Shown here: positions 10,921-22,159 of the stretch, one piece after another
Layout of the letters: each line of letters opens with the position of its first letter
Numbering within the stretch: position 1 is the first letter of the stretch
From: Triatoma infestans
Lineage: Eukaryota > Arthropoda > Insecta > Hemiptera > Reduviidae
Direction of reading: 5' to 3'
Assembly: GCA_011037195.1 (NCBI GenBank)
Contig: JAAEAF010003112.1
Location: 1 to 64,000, forward strand
Length of the DNA stretch: 64,000 bases
Translations under genes and position numbers: made by a program
Notes under the pieces: generated by a model
What the model was told of the DNA's origin: nothing
What the model saw: the letters and a program-made list of their open reading frames with translations, nothing else
The model's database searches: none

Positions 10921-12146
10921 TATGAGCGAAATCTTTTGAAACACTTTTTTTTTTCCTAGCAATAAATTAAAAATTTCTAAAGTGCTGCTTTGTTTGGTTG
11001 TAATGTTCGGATTTATTCTCATATATGTATATAGAATATCAAAAATGCCACGTGTCAGTATAATCATTAAGAACAGCCAGAAGGCAATTATATGTTTCGT
11101 GGCATGGCCAAAATTGGCTTTTAGAAAGAGAAGATAGATTGTTGGCAAGTTGGCATACGTCTGAAATACTAAACCATCATCTGTTGTTTATGTCTGAAAG
11201 AACAATCTATTTTCAATTTAATGTTTTTAAGTTTTTATTTTTTTTAAATGGCTTTAAAGCGAAGCGGTACAAGTTGTGAGAAAGTAGGAGAGAACATAGT
11301 TTCCCACCTTGCCAATCTACCACCCTCCCCTATCTATTTCTAATAAAAAAAAAAGTCTAATTGAATTCCAGAGGTGTGGTACAAGATAGAATTGAAATAG
11401 ACTGGAGACGTGCGAGAAGGTATAGAACATAGTATAGCTCAAACAGAAAGAGTAGGTTGAAATCGTGTTAAGAGAAAGAACGAACTAGAAGAGTAGGTTG
11501 TGGCAGCATGAATACAACTCCATGCAATAGAGGACTGGGATTTATAAGTGATAAATTCCATTTGGCGAACAAGCAACAACTCTCTCTCCTTGGCAAACGT
11601 GTTGGTTGCAGGACGGTTGTTTGTAGCTTACCACAAAGTGTTCAATGTGCGGCCAGCACTGTTGATGAAAGAAAATAATGGCGAGTGTGTGTATAGGTGT
11701 ACATGACAGACACTATCTCATTCTAGTTGACAACGCAAACTTTACACACAAACACACACACACACATACACACAAGTACGCACATAGATTCTAGCACAAA
11801 ATACATATCTATAGTCTGAGAATGGCGTGAACTGCTCGTTCTCTGTTTTACTGTCCGGCTATAATAACAATAGATATACAGGTTATAGACAAACCATTCT
11901 TTATAGACGACCATGTCAAGCATATTCAGGCTACCAAGAAATGCACACTAAACAATAAAATTTTTGCTAGAGATGAAAAACTGAGCTGTAAATCTTCTTT
12001 TTTTTCGGACGCTTTCCGACGGAGAAGGCGTTGTTGCACCTTGCACTTTTTCTTCCTTAGACGGTGTATATTTAAAGCACCACTTCACATCGATATACAC
12101 CACAGCAACAGAAAGTCTATTAGTGTTTCACAATATTTAAACAAAT
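10921..12146. other. Unassigned sequence with a short (CA)n run
   Basis: No supported gene. A CA-rich run lies at about 11,740-11,775. The short frames on either strand have no recognisable domain. Confidence 0.5.
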
Positions 12147-12440
12147 CTAGTGAAATATCACTCACATAACTTTCTCTTTATTCTTGTTTGTACAATTATA
12201 TATATAACAACAAATTCTGTTTAAATTAATTTTACATAAGCTACAACTAACTAGACTTTTATTTGAAATATTTTTATTTTCCGAATAAAAAAGAAATTTA
12301 AAGAGTCCTGAATAATTTGCTACGTTTAAATTCATATTTATTTGTGTCTGTTCAACGTTAATGCCGCTGCATTTTGGCCTCACTGTAATCATTCAACTGC
12401 AATCTACCTTGGGTAGGTGTACACATTGATCTGCCATTTC
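12147..12440 (+). repeat. Old CMR head fragment
   Basis: TCTAGTGAAATATCACTCACA followed by TAACTTTCTCTTTATTC is a decayed version of the CMR head, and it directly precedes the much fresher head at 12,447. Downstream blocks are only weakly recognisable. Confidence 0.45.
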
Positions 12441-12446
12441 TAAAAA

Positions 12447-13385
12447 TCTGGTGTGATACACTCACACAACTTTCTCTCACTACAGTTTTCAAAATTGAAT
12501 TGGACAAATTTTATAATTAGTGTACCAAATTTAATGAAATTCCTCGAAAACTGAAAAAAACTGGTCAGTAAAAGCGCACTTCCGTCATCTATTTATTTCT
12601 AATTAATTTTGTTTGGATGATAGAATTGTATAATCAACTATGATAGCACATTAGAGAAAAACATAACCCCACCCCTCCGACAAAAGCCCCCTTAAATGAC
12701 ATTATGAGGAAAAATGTTTCAAATAAAAGTTGTTGCTCTTTATATGTGTAGTACACATACATTCCTTAAAGTAAATCGTTGGAACCGTTTTCGAGAAAAT
12801 ACCAGAAAACTGAAAAATACATTTGAGTAAAAACGCACTTCCGGTCATCCGTTTTTTTTCAAATTCAGAATTTCAACAACATATTTAATTCTAATTAATA
12901 TTATTTAGATGACAGAATTGTGTAATAAACTGAAATAGCACTTTTGAGGAAAACCTAACCCCACCACTACCCCCAAAACTGCCCTTAAATGAATTTTCCC
13001 GGAGAAATGTTTCAAATTAAAGTTCTAGCTCACTGTATGTGTACTTTATATTGCAAGTTTCAGTAAAAACGCACTTCTGGTCATCCGATTTTTCAAATTC
13101 GGAATTTCAACAACATATTTAACTCTAATTAATATTATTTAGATGACAGAATTGTGAAATAAACTGAAATAGCACTTTAGAAGAAAATCGTCGGAGCGGT
13201 TTTCGAGAAAATCGTAAAAAATTAAAAAAACTAACTAATAAAGTGGTACTTCTGGTCGAGGAATTTTGACAGATAACGTACTGTCAGATGCCATGGTGAT
13301 ACCTAAACGGAATATCAAGTTTGAACTTTCTACGATTATTCGTTTTTGAGCTATGCTGTTCACGCACACACACATTTCTTGAATA
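12447..13385 (+). repeat. CMR dispersed repeat, 5' part with three internal modules
   Basis: The head is TCTGGTGTGATACACTCACAC. Module anchors lie at about 12,573 (GCGCACTTCCGTC), 12,834 (ACGCACTTCCGGTCATCC) and 13,070 (ACGCACTTCTGGTCATCC), with the tail module GGTACTTCTGGTCGAGG at about 13,247. The roughly 240-260 bp spacing shows tandem gain of modules compared with the one-module copy at 33 kb. The unit is interrupted in its CA run by the insertion at about 13,386. Confidence 0.8.
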
Positions 13386-13905
13386 TGTGGAGTAATAATA
13401 ATAATAAAATGAAATATAAAATAAATAAATAATAGACAAAAAAATAGAAAAAAAAAGATAAACAAAAAATAAATAAATAAAAATTTAAATATATATATAA
13501 ATATAAAAAAAAAAATAAATAAATAAATATATATAAATAAAAAAAAAAAATGATAATAACAATAAAAATAATATAATAAACAAATAAAAATGAGTAGTTA
13601 ATAATCTATAATGTATTGTATCTATAATAGTTATTGTTTTAAATCTAGTTAATTAATGTGAATTTCCTTCATTAATTTGTGTTGTTGTATATCCGCACTT
13701 TAATATTTCGTACTATTTTTACGTAAGTGTAAATAATTCTAAATGTTTTCATTAACAGCCATGTTCATAATATGTAATTTTGTCCGCATAAATATGTATT
13801 CTAGTTTAAATGTAAGCTGCAATGTGCATTTTATAAATGTATTCATATTTTGTGAATTTCATGTAGTGCTCAAATGAGCGGAGCATGATTGGTAATAAAG
13901 ATATT
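13386..13905 (+). mobile_element. AT-rich insertion with AATAAA-type 3' end inside a CMR
   Basis: This block separates the CMR CA run (CACGCACACACACA) from its continuation (ACACACACACAGACCATTTTC at about 13,912). It is mostly A/T homopolymer-like sequence, then unique sequence ending in TGGTAATAAAGATATTTTAAAAA, which looks like a polyadenylation signal plus short A tail. CA-repeat on both sides is compatible with a target duplication. The retroposon family is unknown to me. Confidence 0.5.
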
Positions 13906-14048
13906 TTAAAAACACACACACAGACCATTTTCTAAAAACCACTTTTTTGGACTCAGGGGTCCTCAAAACGGATATTTCCGGTAAAAACTCGATATCAACA
14001 ATTTGGCACGATTATAATACTCCCTCTTCCTCTAGTAAGAGAAAGTAA
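13906..14048 (+). repeat. CMR dispersed repeat, 3' part
   Basis: Resumes the interrupted copy: (CA)n, GACCATTTTCTAAAAACCAC, GGACTCAGGGGTCCTC, ACGGATATTTCCGG, TTGGCACGATTATAATACT and the hairpin end CTCTAGTAAGAGAAAGTAAAA. Confidence 0.8.
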
Positions 14049-15224
14049 AAACTGCTACCCTATATACAGCATTCAGATATGATGTTTAACTTGCATCTTC
14101 ATAGAATAAAATATAATACGTGATCGTATTTTTGGATACCCTTCAGAATTGAAGTTTGGTTTGACTATCTAACTTTTGCAAGTGTTATTTGTTATTAATT
14201 GTTTTTTTTTTTAATTAAAAAAAGTAATTATTATTTTCTTATGTCTAATCCGATGCAGCAACTATACGGCGAACGATTTTTCTAGAATGCTTATGAATTT
14301 TACTATATAGTTAGCGTAATGACTGTTTAGGAAGTCGTAAAAGGTAAAAATTTATGAAAATATTACAAATCTTTTTTGATATTTTACCAACAATATCTTC
14401 TTACCAATAATAATCTTTCGTTGATATTAAATGATAAGATCAAAAACTGAGATAATAATAAACTTCTTTATATACAATATGCTTTTTTTTTTCTTTATTT
14501 AATTATAACCTTACATTGGTTGAGGGTGGTAAGATACAAGATTGTTATCTTGTGGGAACACTAGCCAGTATAAAACCTTGGGCAGTTGCTTAATACACTG
14601 GCCTCACCAAATCTCTGTCGTATAACAAACACCATATCATTACGCCCATAACTCCCCCATGCATTATTAAATTATAAAAGGCAATGAAAGTTATGACCAT
14701 TTTAAAACTACTTATCACTGGTATTTACTTTTGATGAATCTAAAAAAAAAAAAATACAAAAATATTTTATATAAAAGCTAGGAAGACATCTACAGATTTA
14801 AAACAAAACATTGTTTAATTAACTTATTCAATCATTTTTTTTTTTTCAATTAGAACAAATTGTTCTAATTAGTTTCCATATTTGTGCAACTATCGTCTAC
14901 TCTTTTAATTTAAAATCTGATTGTTAATTGGTTCTCAGATTTTAAAATTCTTCATTTGTTGATAAAGATCTTTCCAGATATTGTTCGAAGATTAATTCTT
15001 TTATTTTAATTTTTTACTTTGATTTATTTAAAGTTATTGAAATACATTTCAATAGAGATCTATTACATTTCAATGATTAATAGAATAATATTTAATTTTA
15101 ATATCAAAAGTTGATACATCTATTTTTGTATTGAGTAAATTATATATTATTACGAAAATGAGTTATAATAATATAATATGGTTTAATATTTTATTTCTTT
15201 TAAACATTTTATAGACGACCCTAT
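14049..15224. other. AT-rich unassigned sequence
   Basis: Long AT-rich tract. I see no gene, RNA or repeat boundary. Confidence 0.5.
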
Positions 15225-15392
15225 TGACGTCATCATAGATTTCTGCATAGATTTATAACTCTGGGAGGTCTCCAGTTCCCGCGTATTACTGATAAATTTA
15301 TATTGGTGATGTATGTGGTTTCGCTCACAGTCCACGACACCTAATTTGGCACTTTAATGTTAAGCTCGCCTAAAAAAAAAATAGATATTACT
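15225..15392 (+). mobile_element. SINE2 copy, 5'-truncated or diverged
   Basis: It shares the SINE2 body in the opposite orientation to the copies at 10.5 and 26.3 kb: a B box-like GTCTCCAGTTCCCGCG, then GATAAATTTATATTGG, CCACGACACCTAATTTGG and TTAAGCTCGCCTAAAAAAAAA. The tRNA-like head is poorly preserved. Confidence 0.65.
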
Positions 15393-15990
15393 TTGCCACC
15401 TTGAACCCCACCCTGCTGATCTTAAAACCTGTTGTTTTATTTATTTTACCCTATCCATCTTTTTCTATGCCACCAGGATGCAATTGTTTCTTCCTGTCGG
15501 ATAAAAAACTCTATCCTGTGAGTTGCGATTGCTACCATCTTCCGATTTCCTTCACCAACCAGGTGCGATTGTCTCTGCCTGCCGGATAATCTTTTATTGC
15601 TACTGGTCCTCTCTTACCATTTCGTTTATATTTAAATCCTTTGTATTTGACAGGTGTAGCAAGAAATATAAGCACTTGACGAACCAAACAGTTATAATTT
15701 TGTAATAATTCTTTGTAAGGATATATAGATAACGCGATATCCTCCTCATAACAAGTCATTATTTTTCATTAACTTTTGGCATTCTTTATGCAAAACATTG
15801 TACAACATGTTACATTTCATTATCATTTTACATAATTACATGATTACTAAGTCATGGTTCTACATGATGACAAAATCATGAGTAGTTACACATTCGTAAA
15901 TAAATGTAGTGGCGTCCCATGTTTGTGTTCTTTAGGAGTAGATATTTATAAATGACACTTTCAGTTCCTTATTAATCAGTCGATTGTAGA
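15393..15990. other. Unassigned sequence
   Basis: Short opposing frames between 15,401 and 15,759 overlap each other and show no domain. Nothing is supported here. Confidence 0.45.
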
Positions 15991-15992
15991 CA

Positions 15993-16097
15993 CTAGACTT
16001 TACGTACTGTCAGTCCCCATGGTGATACCTAAACGGAATATCAAGTTTGAACTTTCTACGATTTTCCGTTTTGAGCTGTGGTGTTCACATACATATA
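15993..16097 (+). repeat. CMR fragment, left of foldback insertion
   Basis: TTACGTACTGTCAG, CCATGGTGATACCTAAACGG, AATATCAAGTTTGAACTTTC and TGTTCACATACATA match the CMR tail module. The match stops at 16,097 and resumes with the CA run at 18,085. Confidence 0.75.
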
Positions 16098-18084
16098 CAG
16101 GGGTGTAACACCAACCTCTGGCAATACTTCGGGATAGGGTTTGTCACTTTATTTGGAACAAAAAATTTCTAATAAACCATGGTCCGATTCGTTCGCCTTC
16201 AAAAGTTATTCTTCATTTTAGAAAATTTTCAATTTTCCTACTTTTTCTCATAAAATTGACTATATCTCAAAAAGTTTTTAACATAAATCATATTCAATTA
16301 CATCTTTGGAAAGAGCATTAAATTTACTATAAGAAATAGAAGTTTTATTTTAATTGAATTAATTATAAGGTTTTTCAGAGACATTAAACTCAACTCTACA
16401 GCGCTTCGGCTGTTAAAAACCACTTTTCAATAGTATTTTCTTATAAATTTCTTTAAGGCTAGCGTACGGTTCGGTTACAGAAAAAATATCTACATTTCAC
16501 CAGCTTTCCAACGATAATAATATCATGGGGTTTCTTTCTTGTTTTTTAAAGAAAATGCGAAATAAATGTAAAAAAAACACAAAATGAAAATTGAGAGCTG
16601 TTACAAAAATATCGCAAGCTTAATTCATAATCCTGTAATGAACTTTGGAATTATTATCTCACGATAGTAATTCGTCTAATTCTGATAAACTGAAACATTT
16701 AGTCGTGATTTAGCTGGTCATACATTCAAAATGCCAGTTTTCTTTGTCATAGAATAGCGAGATATGGTTTTTATTTGTGGGTTTTGTAACGGCAGCGCGG
16801 AAGCTGCCGCTGAGGATGCTAGCCGTTGGCCTAACAGGAAACCATATAAGCAGCGTTTTAAAGACTAGGGGAAACCGGTTCTGTGAGAATAAACTACCGA
16901 GGAAACTTGATCAATCTTACGAAAATTCATGTCAACGCATCTTGAATGTGTTTTGACGATTCTACCCTTAGCACACGTAGAGTGCCATTGTCGCTAGGTT
17001 TGTCACATCTGACGGTTCACAGGTATCTTCGACGGGATGGTAGATGTCTGTATCACGTGCAGCAAGTACAGTATTTGCTAGAACGTGATTACGCCTGTCG
17101 TATTCAATTCTGTATTTGGCTGCTACAACAAACAGCCCAGAATCGTCGTTTCCCCCAAAACATTTTGTGAACCGATGAGGCGACGTTTACTCGAAATGGT
17201 TCTTTAAACACCCGCAACATGCACTATTGGAGTGACGAGAATCCCCGTGCAACCAGAACGTCGTCAGAACGATTAGTTTCCTCGGTAGTTTATTCTCACA
17301 GAACCGGTTTCCTCTAGTCTTTAATTCGCTGCTTATATGGTTTCCTGTTAGGCCAACGGCTAGCATACTCAGTTGCAGCTTCCGCGCTGGCGTTACAAAA
17401 CCCACAAATAAAAACCATAACTCGCTATTCTATGACAAAGAACTCCGGCATTTTGAATGTATGACCAGCTAAATCACGACTAAATGTTTCTGTTTATTAG
17501 AATTGGACGATTTTCTATCGTGAGATAACAATTCCAAAGTTCATTACAGGATTATGAATTAATCTTGTGATATTTTTGTAACAGCTCTCAATTTTCATTT
17601 TGCGGTTTTTTTACATTTATTTCGCATTTTCTTTAAGAAAACAATAAAGAAACCCCATGATATTATTATCGTTGGAAAGCTGGTGAAATGTAGATATTTT
17701 TTCTGTAACCGGGACGACGCTGGCTTAAAGAAATTTATTAGAAAATACTATTGAAAAGTGGTTTTTAACAGTCGAAGCGCTGTAGAGTTGAGTTAAGTCT
17801 CTGAAAAACCTTATAATTAATTCAATTAAAATAAATCTTCTGTTTCTTATAGGAAATTTAATGCTCTTTTCAAAGATGTAATTGAATATGATTTATGTTA
17901 AAAACTGTTTGAGATATAATCAATTTTATGAGAAAAAGTAGGAAAATTGAAAATTTTCCAAAATGAAGAATGACTTACTTTTGAAGGCGAACGAATCGGA
18001 CCATGGTTTATTAGAAATTTTTTATTCCAAATAAAGTGAAAAACCATATGCCGAAGTATTGCCAGAGATTGCTATTACACCCTG
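16098..18084. mobile_element. Foldback element built from the 5' half of a DDE transposon
   Basis: Two arms of about 810 bp (16,098-16,907 and 17,275-18,084) are near-perfect inverted copies around a 367-bp centre. Outer ends read CAGGGGTGTAA and TTACACCCTG. The arms share for example CTCTGGCAATACTTCGG, TAATAAACCATGGTCCGAT and the reading-frame start near 16,764. Flanking ATA (16,095-16,097 and 18,085-18,087) may be a 3-bp target duplication, and the element interrupts a CMR at its CA run. The centre encodes the middle of a DDE transposase, while the right arm repeats the 5' end in reverse instead of a true 3' half. It is therefore a non-autonomous inverted duplication. Confidence 0.85.
16764..17262 (+). 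pseudogene. Partial DDE transposase (Tc1/mariner/IS630-type), inside foldback
   Basis: The frame opens with ATG at 16,764 in the left arm (MVFICGFCNGSAEAAAEDA), resembling the N-terminal helix-turn-helix found in insect transposases of this sort. It then breaks with stops. From 16,970 the frame reads STRRVPLSLGLSHLTVHRYL (a second HTH), YHVQQVQYLLERDYACRIQF and NRRFPQNIL. After a stop codon comes TDEATFTRNGSLNTRNMHYW and SDENPRATR, which contains the first catalytic Asp. The second and third catalytic residues are absent because the element switches to the inverted arm at 17,275. It is inactive. Placement in the IS630-Tc1-mariner superfamily is from recognition of the TDEATFTRNG block. Confidence 0.75.
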
Positions 18085-18253
18085 ATACACACGCACACAC
18101 ACACACACACAGACACACATACAGACCATTTTCTAAAAACCACTGTTTTGGACTCAGGGGGACCTCAAAACAGATATTTCCGGTGAAAACCCGATATCGA
18201 AAATTTGACACGATTACAATACTCCCTCTTACTAGGAGTTAGAGAAAGTAAAC
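18085..18253 (+). repeat. CMR fragment, right of foldback insertion
   Basis: (CA)n at 18,090-18,120, GACCATTTTCTAAAAACCAC, GGACTCAGGGGGACCTC, GATATTTCCGGTGAAAACCC, TTGACACGATTACAATACTC and the hairpin end CTTACTAGGAGTTAGAGAAAG. Confidence 0.8.
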
Positions 18254-19129
18254 AAAAAAAATCCTTCATTTGCTCTAGGTTTTGCGAACTGTTACTGCAC
18301 TTCTTCAGGAGTCTCACAAATTTATTTGATTAAAATGAGATATATCGTTACAAAGTGGCAAAAGTAAAATAAAAAACCTAATTGAATGAAACATCAGCAA
18401 AAATTAATCTATTCCTTTTTTATTTATTTCAGTAGTTTGACTTTACTTTTTTCTCTTTACAATACTTTACGATACTTTACTAACTTGTATCAAATAAATT
18501 TTGCAAAGCCCCTAGGGCAAAGGGCACTCAATGGTTTTAAAAACGTAAAGCATGTAAAGATTTTACTCTGGCCATTACCGTTTCCTCACAAACAAATATA
18601 AATTATCTCGTACTCTAGGCAGGAACGATTCCGCTAGTCGAAGGAATATTAATTTAAAAAGAAGAAGAGATAAATAATCGAATAAAATAAATAAGAAATA
18701 AAAAATTTCATAATAGTTTCATTAATAATAAGTATAATGTAAAAATCATAACATTTATAATTTATTAAACAATTAATATTTTAGTCTAATTAAAACTACG
18801 ATACGTAACAGATAACTGTTAATAAGTAAAATAATCTAAATAAAGTAAATGGCAGGTTAGATGAATTTCTTCTTTCAGTAAATTATAATATAAATTAAAC
18901 TGTTATTCAAGGAAATAGCGAAAATTCAAAGCCTGGTAAGCGTACATAATTAGGGGTTGTCAAACAAAACCATTTATGAGGCCAGGAAAAGATAGTACTT
19001 TATGGCCCAGAAAATGTATGCACAATTATGAGAACCGTACATTTAGTTAAAGAATTTTTTTTTAAATTTTTACATACACCTACATAAATAAATATGTAAC
19101 TAGTATATAAGCTAGGAGGTGATATAGAC
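18254..19129. other. AT-rich unassigned sequence
   Basis: No recognisable gene or repeat boundary. Confidence 0.5.
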
Positions 19130-19790
19130 AATGAAGTGATGGTCATGAATGGTAGTTATCCAGCGACAACTACTATTAGTCACTTAGAAGGTCGCGGGGC
19201 CAACGACATTTCAATCGCCTTGTAGAATTGTCTGGAAGTATGGTGGAGGAGAGGGTTTTGGCAAGAGGATTGGGATGAAGGGGAAGTCTGTTGAGGAATT
19301 TCTTTTACCGGAGCTTTGCTATATCGTGGATAAAAGGAATCTTCAGATCACAGGATTGTATGATTGGAAACGTAATAAGGAGCATCGACTAAGCGTCGGA
19401 GTATTTTGGACTGCAGGGTTTGTATTCTGTTAAGGTTGGTACGCTTTGTGGTTCCGTAGAGTTTTACATCCAGATTGATGCGAGTAGTGAAGTATAGAGT
19501 CGTCTTTTATTCTGTAGAGTGAATCTGAAGCGCTTGTTAAGGGGTCTAGCAAATAGTCTGAAACGGTTGTTGAGGGAAGTCTGTTTAAGTTTGGCGTATG
19601 GGTTCCAGGTTAGTCGCTTGTCTAGGTACATATCAAGATACTGAACATGGTCTGCAAATAGGATAGGAATGCTGAATAGGTAACCGGGAGGAAGAACTTT
19701 TTTGTTTAAAGTGAACACAATATAATGGGATTTGTTAGGATTGATTTTTATTCTGGATTTTGTTAACCAGGACTCGAGTGATCGGAGATG
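19130..19790 (-). pseudogene. Jockey-like LINE reverse transcriptase C-terminal fragment
   Basis: On the minus strand the best piece (19,464-19,718) contains HVQYLDMYLDKRLTWNPYAK, RFRLFARPLNKRFRFTLQN and RRLYTSLLASIW. This corresponds to the region just after the RT palm in jockey-type elements (typical form YLGM.LD.RLTW ... LYK...PIWTYG). The plus-strand fragment at 36.7 kb shows the next block of the same kind of protein. Downstream the minus frame is broken by stops. It is a dead fragment. Confidence 0.75.
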
Positions 19791-20225
19791 GGCTTGAAGA
19801 GAACATTGACCGATTACGGGATCATGGCTAAAGAATTGAATTTATATCTTCTAGAGCATGAGAATCTAATTATTAGCAGACTTCAATTTCTCCCGGCTCA
19901 CAGTTATGATAACTCACACGGCAGATTTAATATCCAACGAAGGATTTCTAAAGACAAACTGCATGAACCAACATTTAATGAACCAAACAGCGGCACGTGA
20001 TTTAATTGCACATATGTGGCAAAGCGCCGGGAAGAAATTTACGCACTTATAGTTTGCTCACTGTTAGTTAATTTTAGTTTATTTAACGATAAAGAAAGCT
20101 TTCCACAGTAAACTTCATTATGTCGAAAAAATGATTAACTTATTTATAAAATGAATGCTATAATTGCATTTTCAAATTGAAAATTGAATAACGATAAAAT
20201 TTTCTCCTACTTAAAAGCCCTTCTA
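19791..20225. other. Unassigned sequence
   Basis: The short plus-strand frame at 19,788-20,000 partly overlaps the LINE fragment in antisense and has no domain. Nothing is supported. Confidence 0.4.
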
Positions 20226-20645
20226 ATTCTCCACTTATCTCTAATTAAATTAAGTTACAAAAGAGTACCTCCATTGGGAGGAATCTTCCAATTTTTTGTC
20301 CAAGGAATTTTTTAAAAACTCTTACATGATGATCCTGTCCTGACATATTTTGAATAATAGAGAATAGCTTGAGTATACTCCCTCCCCCCCCAAATAGATG
20401 AAAACGAAGGAAAGGGCGTAGCGGTTGAAAACGAAGCTTCAAAAACAAATGTTCCCAGGATGTTTCAAATAAAAGTGCCTACCTTAATCCTATTATCCAA
20501 AGACTCTCCTTCTCACCATCACTGCTAAGCCTCCAGGAGATTTAACGCCATAAATAATCCTCCACTTACCTCAAATGAAATTAAATTTCAAGAGAGTCCC
20601 TCAATTGGGACTCAATTGGGATCTTCCAACTTTTTTTCCCAAGGG
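20226..20645 (+). repeat. Diverged direct duplication, about 330-bp period
   Basis: Two blocks repeat in direct orientation. Near 20,226: CTCCACTTATCTCTAATTAA, AAGAGTACCTCCATTGGGAG, ATCTTCCAATTTTTT. Near 20,555: CTCCACTTACCTCAAATGAA, AGAGAGTCCCTCAATTGGGA, ATCTTCCAACTTTTTT. This may be two units of an older tandem repeat or two copies of a dispersed element. No coding. Confidence 0.55.
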
Positions 20646-20791
20646 TGACTGTCACTCATTCATATACTTTATCAAATTTGAGTGATACCGTATGTAGTGG
20701 ATATTTTTGGTGATTGGACATAAGAAAAATACTTAGAATGAGAGATAAGTTTGATTTACTGAACACTATTTATGTTGTATTAAAATATTTT

Positions 20792-21448
20792 GGTAACAGT
20801 AACCAAAGTGAGATCAGCAACCAAAGAGAGCAAAGAGAAGAGAAACGAACCCAACCACTCTCTCGGACTAGAGGGGGAGAAACCGTATAAATACAGCAAC
20901 GGACAGTCCATGGGAGGACAGTTCATTCAGTTCAATACAGTTTAATTCAGTTCGATACAGTTCAATATAGTTCACTATAGTTCATCATCTCGCCAGTCAC
21001 TTCGTGTCATTTTCATACCACTCTATCTTAACGATTCTCTATTGCAAAGTCGAGGCGGACTGTGTCTCATTATAATTATACATAGTTAACCCAGTCTTCT
21101 CTTGTGTAAGGTGGAGAGAATTTAGGTCGTGTTGATGAAATGAGAAGATTGGGTTAACTCTGGTTAACTATTTATAATATTAATGAGACAAAGTCTGCCT
21201 GGACTTTACAATAGAGAATCGTTAAGGTAGAGTGGTATGAAAATGACACGAAGTGACTGGCGAGATGATGAACTATAGTGAACTATATTGAACTGCATCG
21301 AACTAAATTTAACTGTATTGAACCGAATGAACTGTCCTCCCATGGATGTATTTATATAGTTTCTCCCACTCCAGTCGAAAGAGTGGTTGGGTTTTTTCCC
21401 TTCTCTTTACTCTCTTTGGTTGCTGATCTCTCTTTGGTTGCTGTTACA
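20792..21448. repeat. Palindromic LTR-like repeat (two arms around 40 bp)
   Basis: The left arm (20,792-21,102) and right arm (21,142-21,448) are inverted copies separated by about 40 bp. Outer ends read GGTAACAGTAACCAAAG and TTTGGTTGCTGTTACA, and inner ends GTTAACCCAGTCTTCTC and GAGAAGATTGGGTTAAC. Each arm holds CTCTCGGACTAGAG-like and GAGAAACCGTATAAATACAG (a TATA-like site) followed by short CAGTTCA-type repeats. A single-arm version occurs at 30,992-31,330. The TG.. end, TATA and downstream layout look LTR-like, but no PBS or coding region adjoins. Confidence 0.7.
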
Positions 21449-21679
21449 TAAGCAATGCAAGGAATAATAATTTTTAGTGAGATTATGGTAGCGTGAGAAG
21501 AGAGACTGACAGACTGACTGGCAGAGTGACGGTGTGAGAATGATGGCCATTCAAAGTTGACGTTTGAATGAGAATGAATTGGCGGTCAGGTACTAGTTAT
21601 AAATAGGCGGCTAAACTAGCCCCTATTCTCTTTAATTCGTCCCCTTCCAATGCCCATATACTTCTCCTTAGGATTGCCT
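21449..21679. other. Unassigned sequence
   Basis: Includes a short GACTGACAGACTGACTGGCA run. Nothing else is recognised. Confidence 0.4.
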
Positions 21680-22158
21680 TGATAAACTGAAATAGCACTT
21701 TAGATGAAAACCTAACCCCATCCACCCCCATAACTGCCCTTAAATGAATTTTCCCAGAGAAACATTCCAAATAAGAGTTGTAGCTCATTGTATGTGGAGT
21801 TCATATAACAAGAAAATCGTCGGAGCCATTTTTGAGATAAACGCAAAAAAGTAAAAAAACCATCAAGTAAAGTGGTACTTCCGGTTGAGGAATTTTGACA
21901 GATGACCCACAGTCAGATGCCATGGTGATACTAAAACGGAATATAAAGCTTTAACTTTCTATGGTTTTTCGTTTTTGAACTATGCTGTTCACACACATAT
22001 ATACACACACACATATACAGACACACACTCAGACCATTTACAAAAAACCACTTTTTTGGACTCAGGGGGCTATCAAAACGGATATTTCCGGTGAAAACTC
22101 GATATCAAAAATTTCACACGATTACAATACTTCCTCTTACTTGGAGTAAGAGAATGTA
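21680..22158 (+). repeat. CMR dispersed repeat, 3' half
   Basis: One module from AAACTGAAATAGCACTTTAG through GAAAATCGTCGGAGCC, then the tail module GGTACTTCCGGTTGAGG, a CA-rich tract, GGATATTTCCGGTGAAAAC, CACACGATTACAATACTTCC and the hairpin end CTTACTTGGAGTAAGAG. 5'-truncated. Confidence 0.75.
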
Positions 22159-22159
22159 A

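Noticed and set aside
12447..13350. CRISPR-like regularly spaced repeat
   Set aside because: The modules are 240-300 bp with the whole unit repeated, and the genome is eukaryotic; there are no short repeats with unique spacers.
17187..17405. Minus-strand open frame in the right foldback arm
   Set aside because: It is an out-of-frame reading of the duplicated transposon 5' end.
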